Shown: positions 1-7,964, counted from the first letter of the stretch. The stretch: DNA of 41,345 bases from an uncultured Prevotellaceae bacterium (GCA_900316505.1 ONDH01000030.1:1-41345), one strand, 5' to 3'. The notes: generated from the letters alone by a model not told the origin. Made by a program: numbers and translations.

Positions 1-96
1 CTTGTTTATATAAAAACATACCCCTTTGGGATGATTAAGCTGATTCAGCAGATTTATGGGATTTATCCAAATCCACACACAGGGTTTTACTGGTGA

Positions 97-351
97 ACCA
101 AGAAATACACACTGAAAACAGATAGCGGGGAGAACGCCTCGGGCGGCGTGAGGAAGGAGTGTTCTGCGGGCAGAACCTTTGGCTCTGAGGCGGCATACAG
201 GGCAGACGAGAACTGGAAAGAATTCTTTAAGGAAACAACAGGAATCAGCAGCATAGAGGCAGCGAAAGGTAATGCCAAGGTGAAGAAGCTTTTCAGAAAC
301 GGCAAAATCTGCATAGGCGACTACACAATAGCCGGATTAAGAGTGCTGTAA
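97..351 (+). pseudogene. C-terminal remnant of a BspA-like leucine-rich-repeat surface protein
   Basis: An open frame follows a TGA at 94-96 and runs to the stop at 349-351, with no convincing start (only a GTG at 148). Residues translated from about 184 (GSEAAYRADENWKEF) resemble the closing segment of BspA-type LRR_5 repeats, where a capped motif of the form K/S-AAY-x4-WK-x-F ends the repeat ladder. The last 20 or so residues (KKLFRNGKICIGDYTIAG) look like the short C-terminal tail on many secreted Bacteroidetes proteins. I infer that the rest of the gene was lost by rearrangement. It converges on the TPR gene at 420. The resemblance is short, so a chance match cannot be excluded. Confidence 0.42.
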
Positions 352-419
352 GAAAGGAAAAGTGAATGCGCCAATTGCCCCTTTCTGTACCATCCGAAAC
401 AATGCAAAATGCGCAGCGT

Positions 420-2021
420 TTATTTCTTCTTGATGTTCTGGTTTTTCTTGATGATGTTGTATGCCTGATAGATGCCGAGTTCTCCTGCTTTGGAGAGGTC
501 GGGGATGGCATGGGGGGTGTCGTCGAGAAGGAGGTGGAGAATGCCACGGTTGAAGTAGGCTTCGGCAAAGTGGTCGTTCTCTTGGATGACATGGGTGAAG
601 CCTTCGATGGCTTCGTTGACATTGCCTGCCTGGGCTTGCTGGAAGGCTTGCTGGAAGGTGTTGAGAAGGTCGTTCCGTCCTGCTGCTTTGTAGAGCTGGA
701 TGGTGTTTTCGTTGGGTAGCATGAGCTTGGCTTCCTGTTCTTGATTCTGCACCCTGCCTCGATATTCGCTTTCGTATTGTGGCTCTTGCTCTTGAGTGTC
801 TTCCTCGACGAGTTTCTGGTAGTCGTCAAGGTTCACTTGGGATTTCTTTCTGGTCTTGTTCTTCTGACGTGAGGTGGGGGTGGAGTAGCCGTAACGATGG
901 GCTATCTGCTCTTTGAGCACATGTTCTTCGTCACGATTGGCTCCTGCATTGTCGCCTATCATGCGACGGGCGGCGGCACGGCGTTCGTAGCCGTAGAGGA
1001 ACTTGGGAAATTCGTTGATGACGGTGGTGTAGTCGCGGATGGCGCCTCGGTAGTCGCCTATGTTTTCGAGCAGGGTGGCGCGGTTGAAGGTTGCCATCAT
1101 GTCGTCGGGATCGATGGAGAGGATGAAGTTGAAGTCTTCGATGGCAAGGTTGTCTTCTCCTACATTGGCACGGAGAAGTCCACGGTTGTAGTGTCCGACG
1201 AAATTCTTGGGTTCAAGTTCGAGGGCGCGGTCATAGTCTGCCATCGCTTCGCGGTAGTGGTTGAGGTGGTAATGGCAGAGGGCGCGGTTGATGAGGTTTC
1301 CTGCTTGTTTGGGGTTGAGACGGATGGCTTCGTCGAAATGCTGGATGGCTTCGCTGTACTGCTCGTGACTCATCTGGATGTTTGCCTTGGCGGAGTGGGC
1401 GGCAAGGTTGAATTTGTCCACTTCGAGGGCTTGGTCGATGCAGGCTTCTGCTGCGGTGGTGTCTTTTCTCTGAAGAAAGACTTGTGCTTTGAGGGAATAG
1501 CCGTCTGCTTGTTTTGCCCACCGCTTGATGATGATGTCGGAGATGCTGTCGGCACGGTCGAGGCTGTCTGTCTCAATGTAGCAGAGGGCGAGGTTGTGCC
1601 AGAGGGAACGGAGGTCGGGCGACATCTCGGTGACGATGCGGTAGTCGTGGATGGCTTCGGGAAAGCGTTCCATGTTGATGTAGGCAAGTCCGCGCAGTTC
1701 GTAAGTGTTGGGGAAGTAGGGATTGCGTTGGATGGCTTCGGTGCAGTCGAGCGCGGCGCCTGAGTAGTCGTCGAGGTAGAACTTTGCCACTCCCCGATAG
1801 AAATAGGGTTCGTAGAGGTAGGGTTTGTAGTTGATGACCAGGTTGAAGTAGCTGATGGAGAGCACGTAGTCGTCGTATGCCAACGCATTGCGGGCAATGT
1901 TCATCATGCGGTCTGTGTTGATTTGGGCATGGGAGATGCCTGCCAACCCCCAAAGTGGGATGGCTATCACAGCAACACGGATGAACGTGACGATGGATGA
2001 TATGCCATGCAGTTTCTTCAT
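420..2021 (-). CDS. Secreted tetratricopeptide-repeat protein
   Basis: This 533-residue protein starts with a signal peptide (basic MKK, hydrophobic core, likely cut after SHA near residue 32), so it should be periplasmic or membrane-associated. Residues about 40-370 are a ladder of TPR units with the usual W/Y-x-G/A-x-A-Y spacing (for example GHYNRGLLRANVGEDNLAIED and AEAYFNRGILHL). A charged Q/E-rich linker around 385-430 separates this from a C-terminal TPR pair. TPR ladders bind other proteins; no enzymatic motif is visible and the partner is unknown. It is the last gene of a minus-strand run with lptD, ruvX and def, but 360 bp of repeats separate it from def. A heptamer array begins 15 bp upstream of the ATG, in the translation-initiation region. 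Confidence 0.85.
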   Translation of the reverse strand: MKKLHGISSIVTFIRVAVIAIPLWGLAGISHAQINTDRMMNIARNALAYDDYVLSISYFNLVINYKPYLYEPYFYRGVAKFYLDDYSGAALDCTEAIQRNPYFPNTYELRGLAYINMERFPEAIHDYRIVTEMSPDLRSLWHNLALCYIETDSLDRADSISDIIIKRWAKQADGYSLKAQVFLQRKDTTAAEACIDQALEVDKFNLAAHSAKANIQMSHEQYSEAIQHFDEAIRLNPKQAGNLINRALCHYHLNHYREAMADYDRALELEPKNFVGHYNRGLLRANVGEDNLAIEDFNFILSIDPDDMMATFNRATLLENIGDYRGAIRDYTTVINEFPKFLYGYERRAAARRMIGDNAGANRDEEHVLKEQIAHRYGYSTPTSRQKNKTRKKSQVNLDDYQKLVEEDTQEQEPQYESEYRGRVQNQEQEAKLMLPNENTIQLYKAAGRNDLLNTFQQAFQQAQAGNVNEAIEGFTHVIQENDHFAEAYFNRGILHLLLDDTPHAIPDLSKAGELGIYQAYNIIKKNQNIKKK

Positions 2022-2035
2022 GCAAATATCTGGAA

Positions 2036-2144
2036 TGTATGATGGAAGATGGATGATGGAAGATGGAAGATGTATGATGGAAGATGGAAGATGTATGATG
2101 GAAGATGTATGATGTACGATGGAAGATGTATGATGGAAGATGGA
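2036..2144. repeat. Heptanucleotide tandem array, TGTATGA/TGGAAGA type
   Basis: Fifteen consecutive 7-bp units can be read without a break, all of the form TG(G/T)A(A/T/C)GA, mixing TGGAAGA and TGTATGA with single TGGATGA and TGTACGA variants, then a partial unit. The array ends 15 bp before the ATG of the minus-strand TPR gene. The same heptamer recurs at 3407-3476 upstream of ruvX. Confidence 0.95.
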
Positions 2145-2159
2145 CCTTTCACAATTAGG

Positions 2160-2300
2160 AATGAGGAACCTTTAGCTCGGCGTAGCCAATTAGGAAAGAT
2201 GCGATTGAGCGAGTGCAGAGGTCAAGCTAGTTTGAACTATGCCGAGTGTGAGCATCTTCAGCGAAGCCAATGAGGAACCTTTAGCTCGACGGAGTCAATT
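2160..2300. repeat. Pair of 32-bp direct repeats around a palindromic intergenic element
   Basis: Two near-identical 32-bp copies lie at 2160-2191 and 2269-2300; both begin AATGAGGAACCTTTAGCTCG and end in a CAATT. Between them are an inverted AAGATGC/GCATCTT pair and another AGCCAA. The core TCGGCGTAGCCAA also appears in the 87-bp repeats upstream of trmD (near 39018 and 39105), so it looks like a dispersed genomic element. No gene is seen here. Confidence 0.75.
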
Positions 2301-2321
2301 GAATTTCTCAACCCTAAACTC

Positions 2322-2384
2322 TCAACTCTCAACTGTCAACTGTCAATTGTCAACTGTCAATTGTCAACTGTCACCTCTCAACTA
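2322..2384. repeat. Heptanucleotide tandem array, TCAACTG/TCAATTG type
   Basis: Nine 7-bp units (TCAACTC, TCAACTG, TCAATTG, TCACCTC, TCAACTA) run without interruption. The final unit supplies the stop codon of def (CTA at 2382-2384, TAG on the minus strand). The same family recurs at 3485-3533 beside the lptD stop and, in the opposite orientation, inside trmN6. Confidence 0.93.
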
Positions 2385-2942
2385 CCCTCTGTTGGGTTTG
2401 CACTTGTAGTGTGCGGAGAACTTGCCTTTGGTCATGGCGATGAGCTTGGACTTGATCATCTGCTTGCGGAAGGGGGAGAGATGGTCAACGAACATCTTGC
2501 CCTCGAGGTGGTCGTATTCGTGCTGGAAGACGCGTGCCTCGAAACCTTCGAGCCATCGCTCCTGCTCTTCGCCGTTCTCGTTGAGGTAGTTGACGAGCAC
2601 TTTGGCAGGACGTTTCACGCTCTCGTTGATGCCAGGGATGGAGAGGCATCCTTCGGACATGGTGACTGTCTCTTCGCTCTCCTCGATGATTTCAGGATTG
2701 ATGAAGGCATGACGATAGTCTTTGTATTGTGGCTCATCGTCGGAAATGACGTCGAGGTCAATGATGAAGAGACGGATGGGCAGTCCTACTTGAGGTGCTG
2801 CAAGTCCTACACCTTCGGAATGTTCGAGGGTTTCGAACATGTTGGCGATGAGTTCTTTGAGATTGGGATAGTCGTTGAAGTCTATCTCTTCGGCAGTCTT
2901 GCGAAGCACAGGCTGACCGAATATGTACATGGGAAGAACCAT
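2382..2942 (-). CDS. def: Peptide deformylase
   Basis: This cytoplasmic iron or zinc hydrolase removes the formyl group from the N-terminal methionine of new proteins. All three family motifs are present in the 186-residue product: GVGLAAPQ at 44-51, EGCLS at 97-101 with metal ligand Cys99, and QHEYDHLEG at 140-148 carrying the HExxH ligands His141 and His145 with catalytic Glu142. The length is normal. The start MVLPMYIFGQPVLR matches the usual beginning of Bacteroidales deformylases. It follows ruvX by 39 bp of AT-rich sequence with TTTACAA/TGTACAA units, so the two are probably co-transcribed. Its stop codon lies inside a heptamer array. Confidence 0.97.
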   Translation of the reverse strand: MVLPMYIFGQPVLRKTAEEIDFNDYPNLKELIANMFETLEHSEGVGLAAPQVGLPIRLFIIDLDVISDDEPQYKDYRHAFINPEIIEESEETVTMSEGCLSIPGINESVKRPAKVLVNYLNENGEEQERWLEGFEARVFQHEYDHLEGKMFVDHLSPFRKQMIKSKLIAMTKGKFSAHYKCKPNRG

Positions 2943-2981
2943 ATTTATTTACAATTTAATAATTTACAATGTACAATTTAT

Positions 2982-3395
2982 TTATCTAATGCTTTGCATG
3001 TAGTCTTCGAGAATGATGGTGGCGCTAATCTTATCGACGAGTGCCTTGTTTTGCCGGGCTTTCTTGCTGATGCCGCTTTGGAGCATGGCTTGGTGTGCCA
3101 GCACGGAGGTGAAGCGCTCATCGTAGTAGGTGATTTCCTTGTCGGGGAAGAGCTTTTTCAGTCTGTTGAAGAATGGCTCGATGCGCTTCATGTTCTCGCT
3201 GTTCTCTCCATTCATCTGGGTGGGTTTGCCCATGACGATGGTGGACACGTCTTCCTTTGCCACATAGTCCACAATGAACTTCTCAAGTTCTTTGGTGTCG
3301 ATGGTGGCAAGTCCGTTGGCTATCATCTGCAAGGGGTCTGTCACAGCGATGCCTGTGCGTTTCTGTCCGTAATCTATAGCGAGTATTCTTGACAT
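2982..3395 (-). CDS. ruvX: RuvX/YqgF-family RNase H-fold nuclease
   Basis: The 137-residue product has the YqgF signature: DYGQKRTGIAVTD at residues 8-20, a GKP loop, YYDERFTS with a conserved acidic residue in the middle, and DKISATIILEDYM near the end. The family is known as putative Holliday-junction resolvase and as a 16S rRNA 5' maturation nuclease. I place the start at MSRILAIDYG (3395). An in-frame extension to 3488 exists, but it only translates the TGTATGA heptamer array into an IIHHTSY repeat and is not protein-like. The array begins 12 bp upstream of this ATG. Neighbours lptD and def lie on the same strand. Confidence 0.95.
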   Translation of the reverse strand: MSRILAIDYGQKRTGIAVTDPLQMIANGLATIDTKELEKFIVDYVAKEDVSTIVMGKPTQMNGENSENMKRIEPFFNRLKKLFPDKEITYYDERFTSVLAHQAMLQSGISKKARQNKALVDKISATIILEDYMQSIR

Positions 3396-3406
3396 CTTGT
3401 TAGGAA

Positions 3407-3476
3407 TGTATGATGTATGATGTATGATGTATGATGTATGATGTATGATGTATGATGTATGATGTATGATGGAAGA
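3407..3476. repeat. Heptanucleotide tandem array upstream of ruvX
   Basis: Nine perfect TGTATGA units (3407-3469) are followed by one TGGAAGA. It is the purest array in the window and therefore the most likely to change copy number. It lies directly upstream of the ruvX ATG. Read on the minus strand, in the transcript, it is TCATACA repeats. Confidence 0.96.
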
Positions 3477-3484
3477 TGAGTCTG

Positions 3485-3533
3485 TCAACTGTCAATTGTC
3501 AATTGTCAACTCTCAACTGTCACCTGTCACCTC
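3485..3533. repeat. Heptanucleotide tandem array next to the lptD stop codon
   Basis: Seven 7-bp units (TCAACTG, TCAATTG, TCAATTG, TCAACTC, TCAACTG, TCACCTG, TCACCTC) end two bases before the lptD stop at 3536. With the array at 3407-3476 it makes up almost the whole lptD-ruvX spacer. Confidence 0.93.
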
Positions 3534-3535
3534 TC

Positions 3536-6460
3536 CTAATACCATTGGATGGAGCTTGAATAGCTGGATTTCTTATCGTATTTGAGTGCGTCGGTGAGGG
3601 TGCTGGCATTGGCACGCAGGGAGATGTGGTAGCTGGTGTAAACGCCGAACACGAGTCCGCAGGAGATGTTGAAACAGTGCATGTCGCGTGAGATATTGAC
3701 GGTGGTCATGGAGATTTTCTTGGTGGTGAAATCCCATCCGGAGGCAAAGTTGCAGTTCCAATTGCTGGACAGCTTCAGATTGCCTGAGAAGTTGAGGTTC
3801 TGGGTGAAGGAGAAGGGGTAGCGCATGGTTCTGACATTGATGTCTTTGGTGCGGTCTTCATACATGGTGAGACCATAGGAGATGGAGAATGACCACGGCA
3901 ATTCGAACTTCATGTAACCGTCAGCATCAAGCCCGTCTGGTGAGCTGCTGGCTTTTTTCTTGCTACGCTTACCAGTGGCATCCATGTTGGTCTCCAAGTC
4001 ATTGATGTCTTCTTCTTCATCCTCTATGTCGGTGTCGTCGGGTTCCTCCTCTTCGACGTCCTTTCCACGTCCAAAGAGTTTCATGATGCCTTGTTTGATT
4101 TTCTTGAAGGACTGGTTGTTGAAGGTGTAGGAGAGATTCTTCGACATTCCTTGGAATCGTCCAAAACGTCCATAAGACCATTCGGTGCGGTCGCCCACAA
4201 CCACATTGCCGTTCTTGTCGAACTCATAGGCATAGGTCATGAAGACGGCACTCATGTTGAAGGTGGTCTTTCCCCATTTCAGACGTAAACGGGTGGAGAG
4301 GTTTGACCAAGGCTGACGTTCCGCTGCCATGTTGTAGGAGAGGGAAGCGCCGAGTTCGTCGATGATGCTGATTTTCTTGATGGAGTCGTTGCGCCCCTTG
4401 ATTTTTGCCTCCACATTGTTGGAGAGGCTGAAGCTGACGGCGCCTGTCTTTCCGACGGATGGGGTGCCGTAGAGTGAACCTGCATAAGGGGAGTAGGACA
4501 CTAAGGTGACATTGCCTTCTTCGTCGGTGCGGGTGTAGGTCTTCCAGTATCCCCATCGGTCATCACCAAAATCGGGTGCATAGCTGAAGCTGACTGTGGG
4601 TGTGATGACGTGGCGCACCATCTGCAGTTTCTCTCCAAACACTTTCGGATTGGGCTTGTAGAATCCGTAGAGCTTGGTGTTGGCTGAGAGGGAGAGGTTG
4701 TAGTCGAACACACGATTGAAGCCGTAGATGGTGTCGCGCACCACCTTGTTGGTTCCTTGATCCCAAGTCTGCATGACCTTGTTGGTGTACCAACGCTCGG
4801 TGTAGTTGAGCATCGGTGTGATGTTGATGTATTTCAGGATGTTGAAGGATGCAGAGATGGGGATGTTGTGCTTCATGCCATTCTTCCAGTCTTTCACGAG
4901 GGAGGAATGAAGCAATTTGTCCTCTTTGGTGGTGATGGAATTGGAGAGTGTTCCCGTATATTTCATGCTGATTTTCTCATACCAGCGTTCTTTACCCACT
5001 GCCACCTTGCGTTTGAAAGGATAGAAGGTGGAGAGTGACCACGACATGGAGGGCAGGGTGAGCGCAATGGTGGAGTCGCGCATGTTCTGCGAGATGTTGA
5101 AGGAACTGGAAAGGGAAAGTCCTATCTTGCGGAAATTGTGCGAATAAGAAACAGATGACGTGCGTGTGCTCTGTGAATAGGAGGTGGGGTTGTAGAGCGA
5201 CGTGAGGTTGTTCTTTTCGTAGGATTGTGTGGCGAAGTTCACACTGGCGGAGAAAGAACTGTTGGGTGAAGACTTAGGGTCGGTGCGGTGGCTCCATTGC
5301 ACTTTAAAGTTCTTTTCCACGCTATAGTCGGGCATGTTCTCCTCGCCATCTTTGGTCACTTGGTAGTTGATATAGAAGTTGCCGGCATATTTGTAGCGCT
5401 TCTTGTAGGTGGTTTGTGCACCTATGCCCCATGAGCCTTTGGTGAAGATTTCACCTGTCAACTTCAAGTCCATGTAGTCGCTGATGGCGAAATAATAGCC
5501 ACCATCACGCAGATAGAAACCTCGTGAGAACTCGTCGCCATAGGTGGGCATGATGAATCCGCTGGAGTAAGTGCTGGTGATGGGGAAGTAGGCGAAAGGC
5601 AATGCCAAGGGTAGTGGCACATCTTCCACAACGAGCCATGCAGGACCTGAGAATACGCTTTTGCCAGGACGCACTTTCATGCGCGACATACGGATGTAGA
5701 AATGCGGATGCTCTTCGTCACAAGTGGTGTAGGTGCCACCACGGGTGTAGTAAACACCATCGGCACTTTTCTTGGATTCCTCAGAAGTGATGAAACCCTC
5801 TTCCTGTTCGGTGTAGAGGTCAGTGATGAAACCCTTCTTTGTCTTGAAGTTGTAGGAGATGGTCTTGGTTTTGTATTCATCGCTGCCTTCCTTGAAGATG
5901 GGTTTGCCGTACATATTGCCAAGAGAGTCAAGACCATAAGTGGCATGTACAGTGGAACTATCCATGTTCATGTGAATGTTCTCTGATGTGAGGTCAATGT
6001 TCTGATACTTCACATCGGCACTACCATAGAGATAGGCAGTCTTGGTGTCCATGAAGAAGGTCATGGAGTCTTTTGCAGTATAGACTACAGGGGCATCGAG
6101 CGCACTCTTTTTCTTCGATTTTTGTATGGAGTCTTCCGCTGCTGCCACAGAGTCGTTCCACTGAATGGCTTTCGACTGGTTGGACTCAATGCCATGCTCA
6201 CGGTCAAACTGTGCCTTGAGCGAATCGAGGTTGAGCAGCAAGGAATCTGACTCTGACATGGGAACGGTGTCAGGGTGGTCAGTCACGTCTTCAGAAGGAA
6301 GGGTGTCAGCGTTTGAAAATAAGGAATCGGCAAGAACGGTGTCAACAACATGATGGTCGACATTCCGTTGGAATTTGCCGACCAATGGGAAGTTGAAAGC
6401 CGTCGTGGAAAGTACGGTGATGAGTACGAGAAAAAACGCTATGAACCTTTGACTTCTCAT
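3536..6460 (-). CDS. lptD: LptD-like outer-membrane LPS assembly protein
   Basis: This 974-residue outer-membrane protein should insert lipopolysaccharide (LOS/LPS) into the outer leaflet. A signal peptide covers about the first 22 residues. A Ser/Asp-rich linker follows to about 110. An OstA-like beta-taco domain comes next (YGSADVKYQNIDLTSENIHM and the DSLGNMYGKPIFKEG region), then the LptD barrel from about 280, including the conserved stretch GPAWLVVEDVPLPLALPFAY. The barrel strands alternate aromatic and polar residues and the protein ends in WY, as expected for a beta-barrel C-terminus. A very acidic block (EEEEPDDTDIEDEEED) near residues 800-820 is inserted late in the barrel, probably in a loop. 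A good promoter lies immediately upstream. Confidence 0.92.
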   Translation of the reverse strand: MRSQRFIAFFLVLITVLSTTAFNFPLVGKFQRNVDHHVVDTVLADSLFSNADTLPSEDVTDHPDTVPMSESDSLLLNLDSLKAQFDREHGIESNQSKAIQWNDSVAAAEDSIQKSKKKSALDAPVVYTAKDSMTFFMDTKTAYLYGSADVKYQNIDLTSENIHMNMDSSTVHATYGLDSLGNMYGKPIFKEGSDEYKTKTISYNFKTKKGFITDLYTEQEEGFITSEESKKSADGVYYTRGGTYTTCDEEHPHFYIRMSRMKVRPGKSVFSGPAWLVVEDVPLPLALPFAYFPITSTYSSGFIMPTYGDEFSRGFYLRDGGYYFAISDYMDLKLTGEIFTKGSWGIGAQTTYKKRYKYAGNFYINYQVTKDGEENMPDYSVEKNFKVQWSHRTDPKSSPNSSFSASVNFATQSYEKNNLTSLYNPTSYSQSTRTSSVSYSHNFRKIGLSLSSSFNISQNMRDSTIALTLPSMSWSLSTFYPFKRKVAVGKERWYEKISMKYTGTLSNSITTKEDKLLHSSLVKDWKNGMKHNIPISASFNILKYINITPMLNYTERWYTNKVMQTWDQGTNKVVRDTIYGFNRVFDYNLSLSANTKLYGFYKPNPKVFGEKLQMVRHVITPTVSFSYAPDFGDDRWGYWKTYTRTDEEGNVTLVSYSPYAGSLYGTPSVGKTGAVSFSLSNNVEAKIKGRNDSIKKISIIDELGASLSYNMAAERQPWSNLSTRLRLKWGKTTFNMSAVFMTYAYEFDKNGNVVVGDRTEWSYGRFGRFQGMSKNLSYTFNNQSFKKIKQGIMKLFGRGKDVEEEEPDDTDIEDEEEDINDLETNMDATGKRSKKKASSSPDGLDADGYMKFELPWSFSISYGLTMYEDRTKDINVRTMRYPFSFTQNLNFSGNLKLSSNWNCNFASGWDFTTKKISMTTVNISRDMHCFNISCGLVFGVYTSYHISLRANASTLTDALKYDKKSSYSSSIQWY

Positions 6461-6470
6461 AAAACGGGTG

Positions 6471-6502
6471 CAAAGTTACGATTTAGTGAGAGAAAAACCA
6501 AA
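6471..6502 (-). promoter_or_regulatory. Bacteroidetes-type promoter of lptD
   Basis: On the minus strand TTTG (6499-6502) is followed after exactly 20 bp by TAACTTTG (6471-6478), a full match to the Bacteroidetes -33/-7 consensus. The lptD ATG is only about 10 bp downstream of the -7 box, so the mRNA would be nearly leaderless. Confidence 0.8.
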
Positions 6503-6617
6503 TTTATTTGAGTTTTTCCGAACGTGAGTAACTTGCGCGAAGCGAATGGTACGAATAAATGGGCACAATACAAAGTAAAACTATGTTTTAACTTCTATTG
6601 TCGGGCGTGACGGGGTT

Positions 6618-7154
6618 CTACTCAAATCTTTTAGACCATTTAACGAATCGCTCCATTCCTTCATCGCCAAATTTGGAGAGGGAACGGATGGCTTGCTCCA
6701 ATGTCTTTTCAGTGGTGAGTTTTGTCTTTGAGAAGAACTTGTCGGCATAGCAGATAATTTGCTCCTCGATGGTTTCCGGCAATAAATCGCGGTGAGGTAC
6801 GGGAAGGTTCTGACGCTCGATTTCCTGCAAAGAAAGTCCAGCTCCTGTGTGCCTTTCACATACTCTGGCATGGCGAGGAAATCCCTCTGCACGAAGCAAC
6901 TCTGCACCAATGGTGCCATGACAGATGTAAGGCTCAGTGCCAAAGCATTGAATGCCAGCAGCATCGCAACGGAAGATGCCGATGTCGTGCAGCATGGCGG
7001 CTTCTTCCACAAACTGACGGTCGGCATGCAGTTCGGGATGGTTGTCCACGATGGCAAGTGCCTTGTCTGCCACTTTACGGCTGTGCACCATGAGAATGTG
7101 CTTTAGCTCGTTTTCTTCGGGGTAATATTTGTCGATGATTGATTGGTAGTTCAT
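6618..7154 (-). CDS. HD-domain phosphohydrolase-like protein
   Basis: The 178-residue protein has the HD-superfamily metal ligands in order: His24 (MVHSRK), His56-Asp57 (MLHDIGIF), His79, His102 (CERHTGAG) and Asp138 (CYADKF). This is the compact HDIG form, which usually hydrolyses nucleotide or other phosphate esters; the substrate cannot be told from sequence. I chose the ATG at 7152-7154, where the start overlaps the trmN6 stop (ATGA), a classic translational-coupling arrangement. A longer frame reaching into trmN6 has no protein-like sequence. About 157 bp separate it from the lptD start on the same strand, and lptD has its own promoter. Confidence 0.88.
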   Translation of the reverse strand: MNYQSIIDKYYPEENELKHILMVHSRKVADKALAIVDNHPELHADRQFVEEAAMLHDIGIFRCDAAGIQCFGTEPYICHGTIGAELLRAEGFPRHARVCERHTGAGLSLQEIERQNLPVPHRDLLPETIEEQIICYADKFFSKTKLTTEKTLEQAIRSLSKFGDEGMERFVKWSKRFE

Positions 7155-7918
7155 AGATAAAAATCGTTGGTCAGTTCTTGATATTCGACAGTTCGTTTCT
7201 GCTGTGTGTCGTACAATGTGAGTATGCTTGTTTCTGAGGGTTGGATGGAAGTGCTGAATTCCAACAGAACACGGATAAAGGGTTTCCTTTCTGTCGAACG
7301 GATGTTCACGCGGCGGGTGAGATAGAGACGGTTCTCCAAACAAATGCTGATGAAATCGTTGGCACTTTGGTAGGGAATGATGACACAAAACAGACCGTCT
7401 TTCACCAATAATTTTGCAGCGTTTGCAATCAGTGTTTCGAACGGCAAGGATGTGGTGTGACGTGCCTTGTCTCTCGCTTCTTTCCCTCCTAAAGTGTCTT
7501 CTTTGTAAAAAGGTGGGTTTGAAACGATTAAATTGTATTGATTAAAGCATGAATTGATGTTTGAAAAGTCTGCTTTTTTGAGTGTGATTTGTGTCTTGAA
7601 AGGAGACGCTTCCACATTCTCTTTTGCTTGTTCTATAGAAGCCTCATCAATGTCTATTCCTTCAATGGCAGCCGTAGGAAATCGCTGTGCCAGCATAAGG
7701 GCAATGAGCCCTGTTCCTGTACCGACATCAAGGCAGTTGAGAGTTGAGGGTTTAGGGTTGAGAGTTGAGGGTTTAGAGTTGAGAGTTGAGAGTTTAGAGT
7801 TGGGAGTTGATAGTTGACCTGCCCATGCTCCAAGCAACACACCATCCGTTCCGACCTTCATGGCTGAACGGTCGTGGCGGATGGTGAATTGTTTGAAACG
7901 GAAATCAGACGTTGGCAA
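7151..7918 (-). CDS. trmN6: tRNA1(Val) adenine-37 N6-methyltransferase-like protein with a repeat-encoded insert
   Basis: A class I SAM-dependent methyltransferase of the YfiC/TrmN6 family, expected to methylate N6 of adenosine 37 in tRNA-Val. Visible motifs are FKQFTIRHD and MKVGTDGVLLGAWA (residues 8-33), the SAM-binding DVGTGTG (64-70), the acidic loop IDIDEA near 90, and the catalytic NPPF (134-137). The start is a TTG at 7918; no ATG precedes the conserved FRFKQF segment after the upstream stop. Between GAWAG and the SAM motif lies a 28-residue insert with a 7-residue rhythm (STPNSKL, STLNSKP, STLNPKP, STLN). It is encoded by a heptanucleotide array (7736-7819) like those in nearby spacers. 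Related proteins normally pass straight from GAWA to the SAM motif. The stop overlaps the HD gene; uxaC lies 46 bp upstream. Confidence 0.88.
   Translation of the reverse strand: MPTSDFRFKQFTIRHDRSAMKVGTDGVLLGAWAGQLSTPNSKLSTLNSKPSTLNPKPSTLNCLDVGTGTGLIALMLAQRFPTAAIEGIDIDEASIEQAKENVEASPFKTQITLKKADFSNINSCFNQYNLIVSNPPFYKEDTLGGKEARDKARHTTSLPFETLIANAAKLLVKDGLFCVIIPYQSANDFISICLENRLYLTRRVNIRSTERKPFIRVLLEFSTSIQPSETSILTLYDTQQKRTVEYQELTNDFYL
7736..7819. repeat. Intragenic heptanucleotide array inside trmN6
   Basis: Twelve 7-bp units are read on the plus strand (GTTGAGA, GTTGAGG, GTTTAGG, GTTTAGA, GTTGGGA, GTTGATA, GTTGACC). They are the same family as the TCAACTC units at 2322-2384 and 3485-3533, seen from the other strand. 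Twelve units make 84 bp, exactly 28 codons, so the frame is kept. Confidence 0.95.
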
Positions 7919-7964
7919 TGTCGAATGATTATATGTTAAAACAAATATTCAGTTAAGCTGCTGA

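Noticed and set aside
897..1763. 288-codon open frame opposite the TPR gene
   Set aside because: It lies wholly antisense to a well-supported TPR gene; its residues (long VEVFDG and GVVA strings) are the mirror of TPR codons and show no motif.
3396..3488. N-terminal extension of ruvX encoding IIHHTSY repeats
   Set aside because: It merely translates the TGTATGA array; the family begins at MSRILAIDYG.
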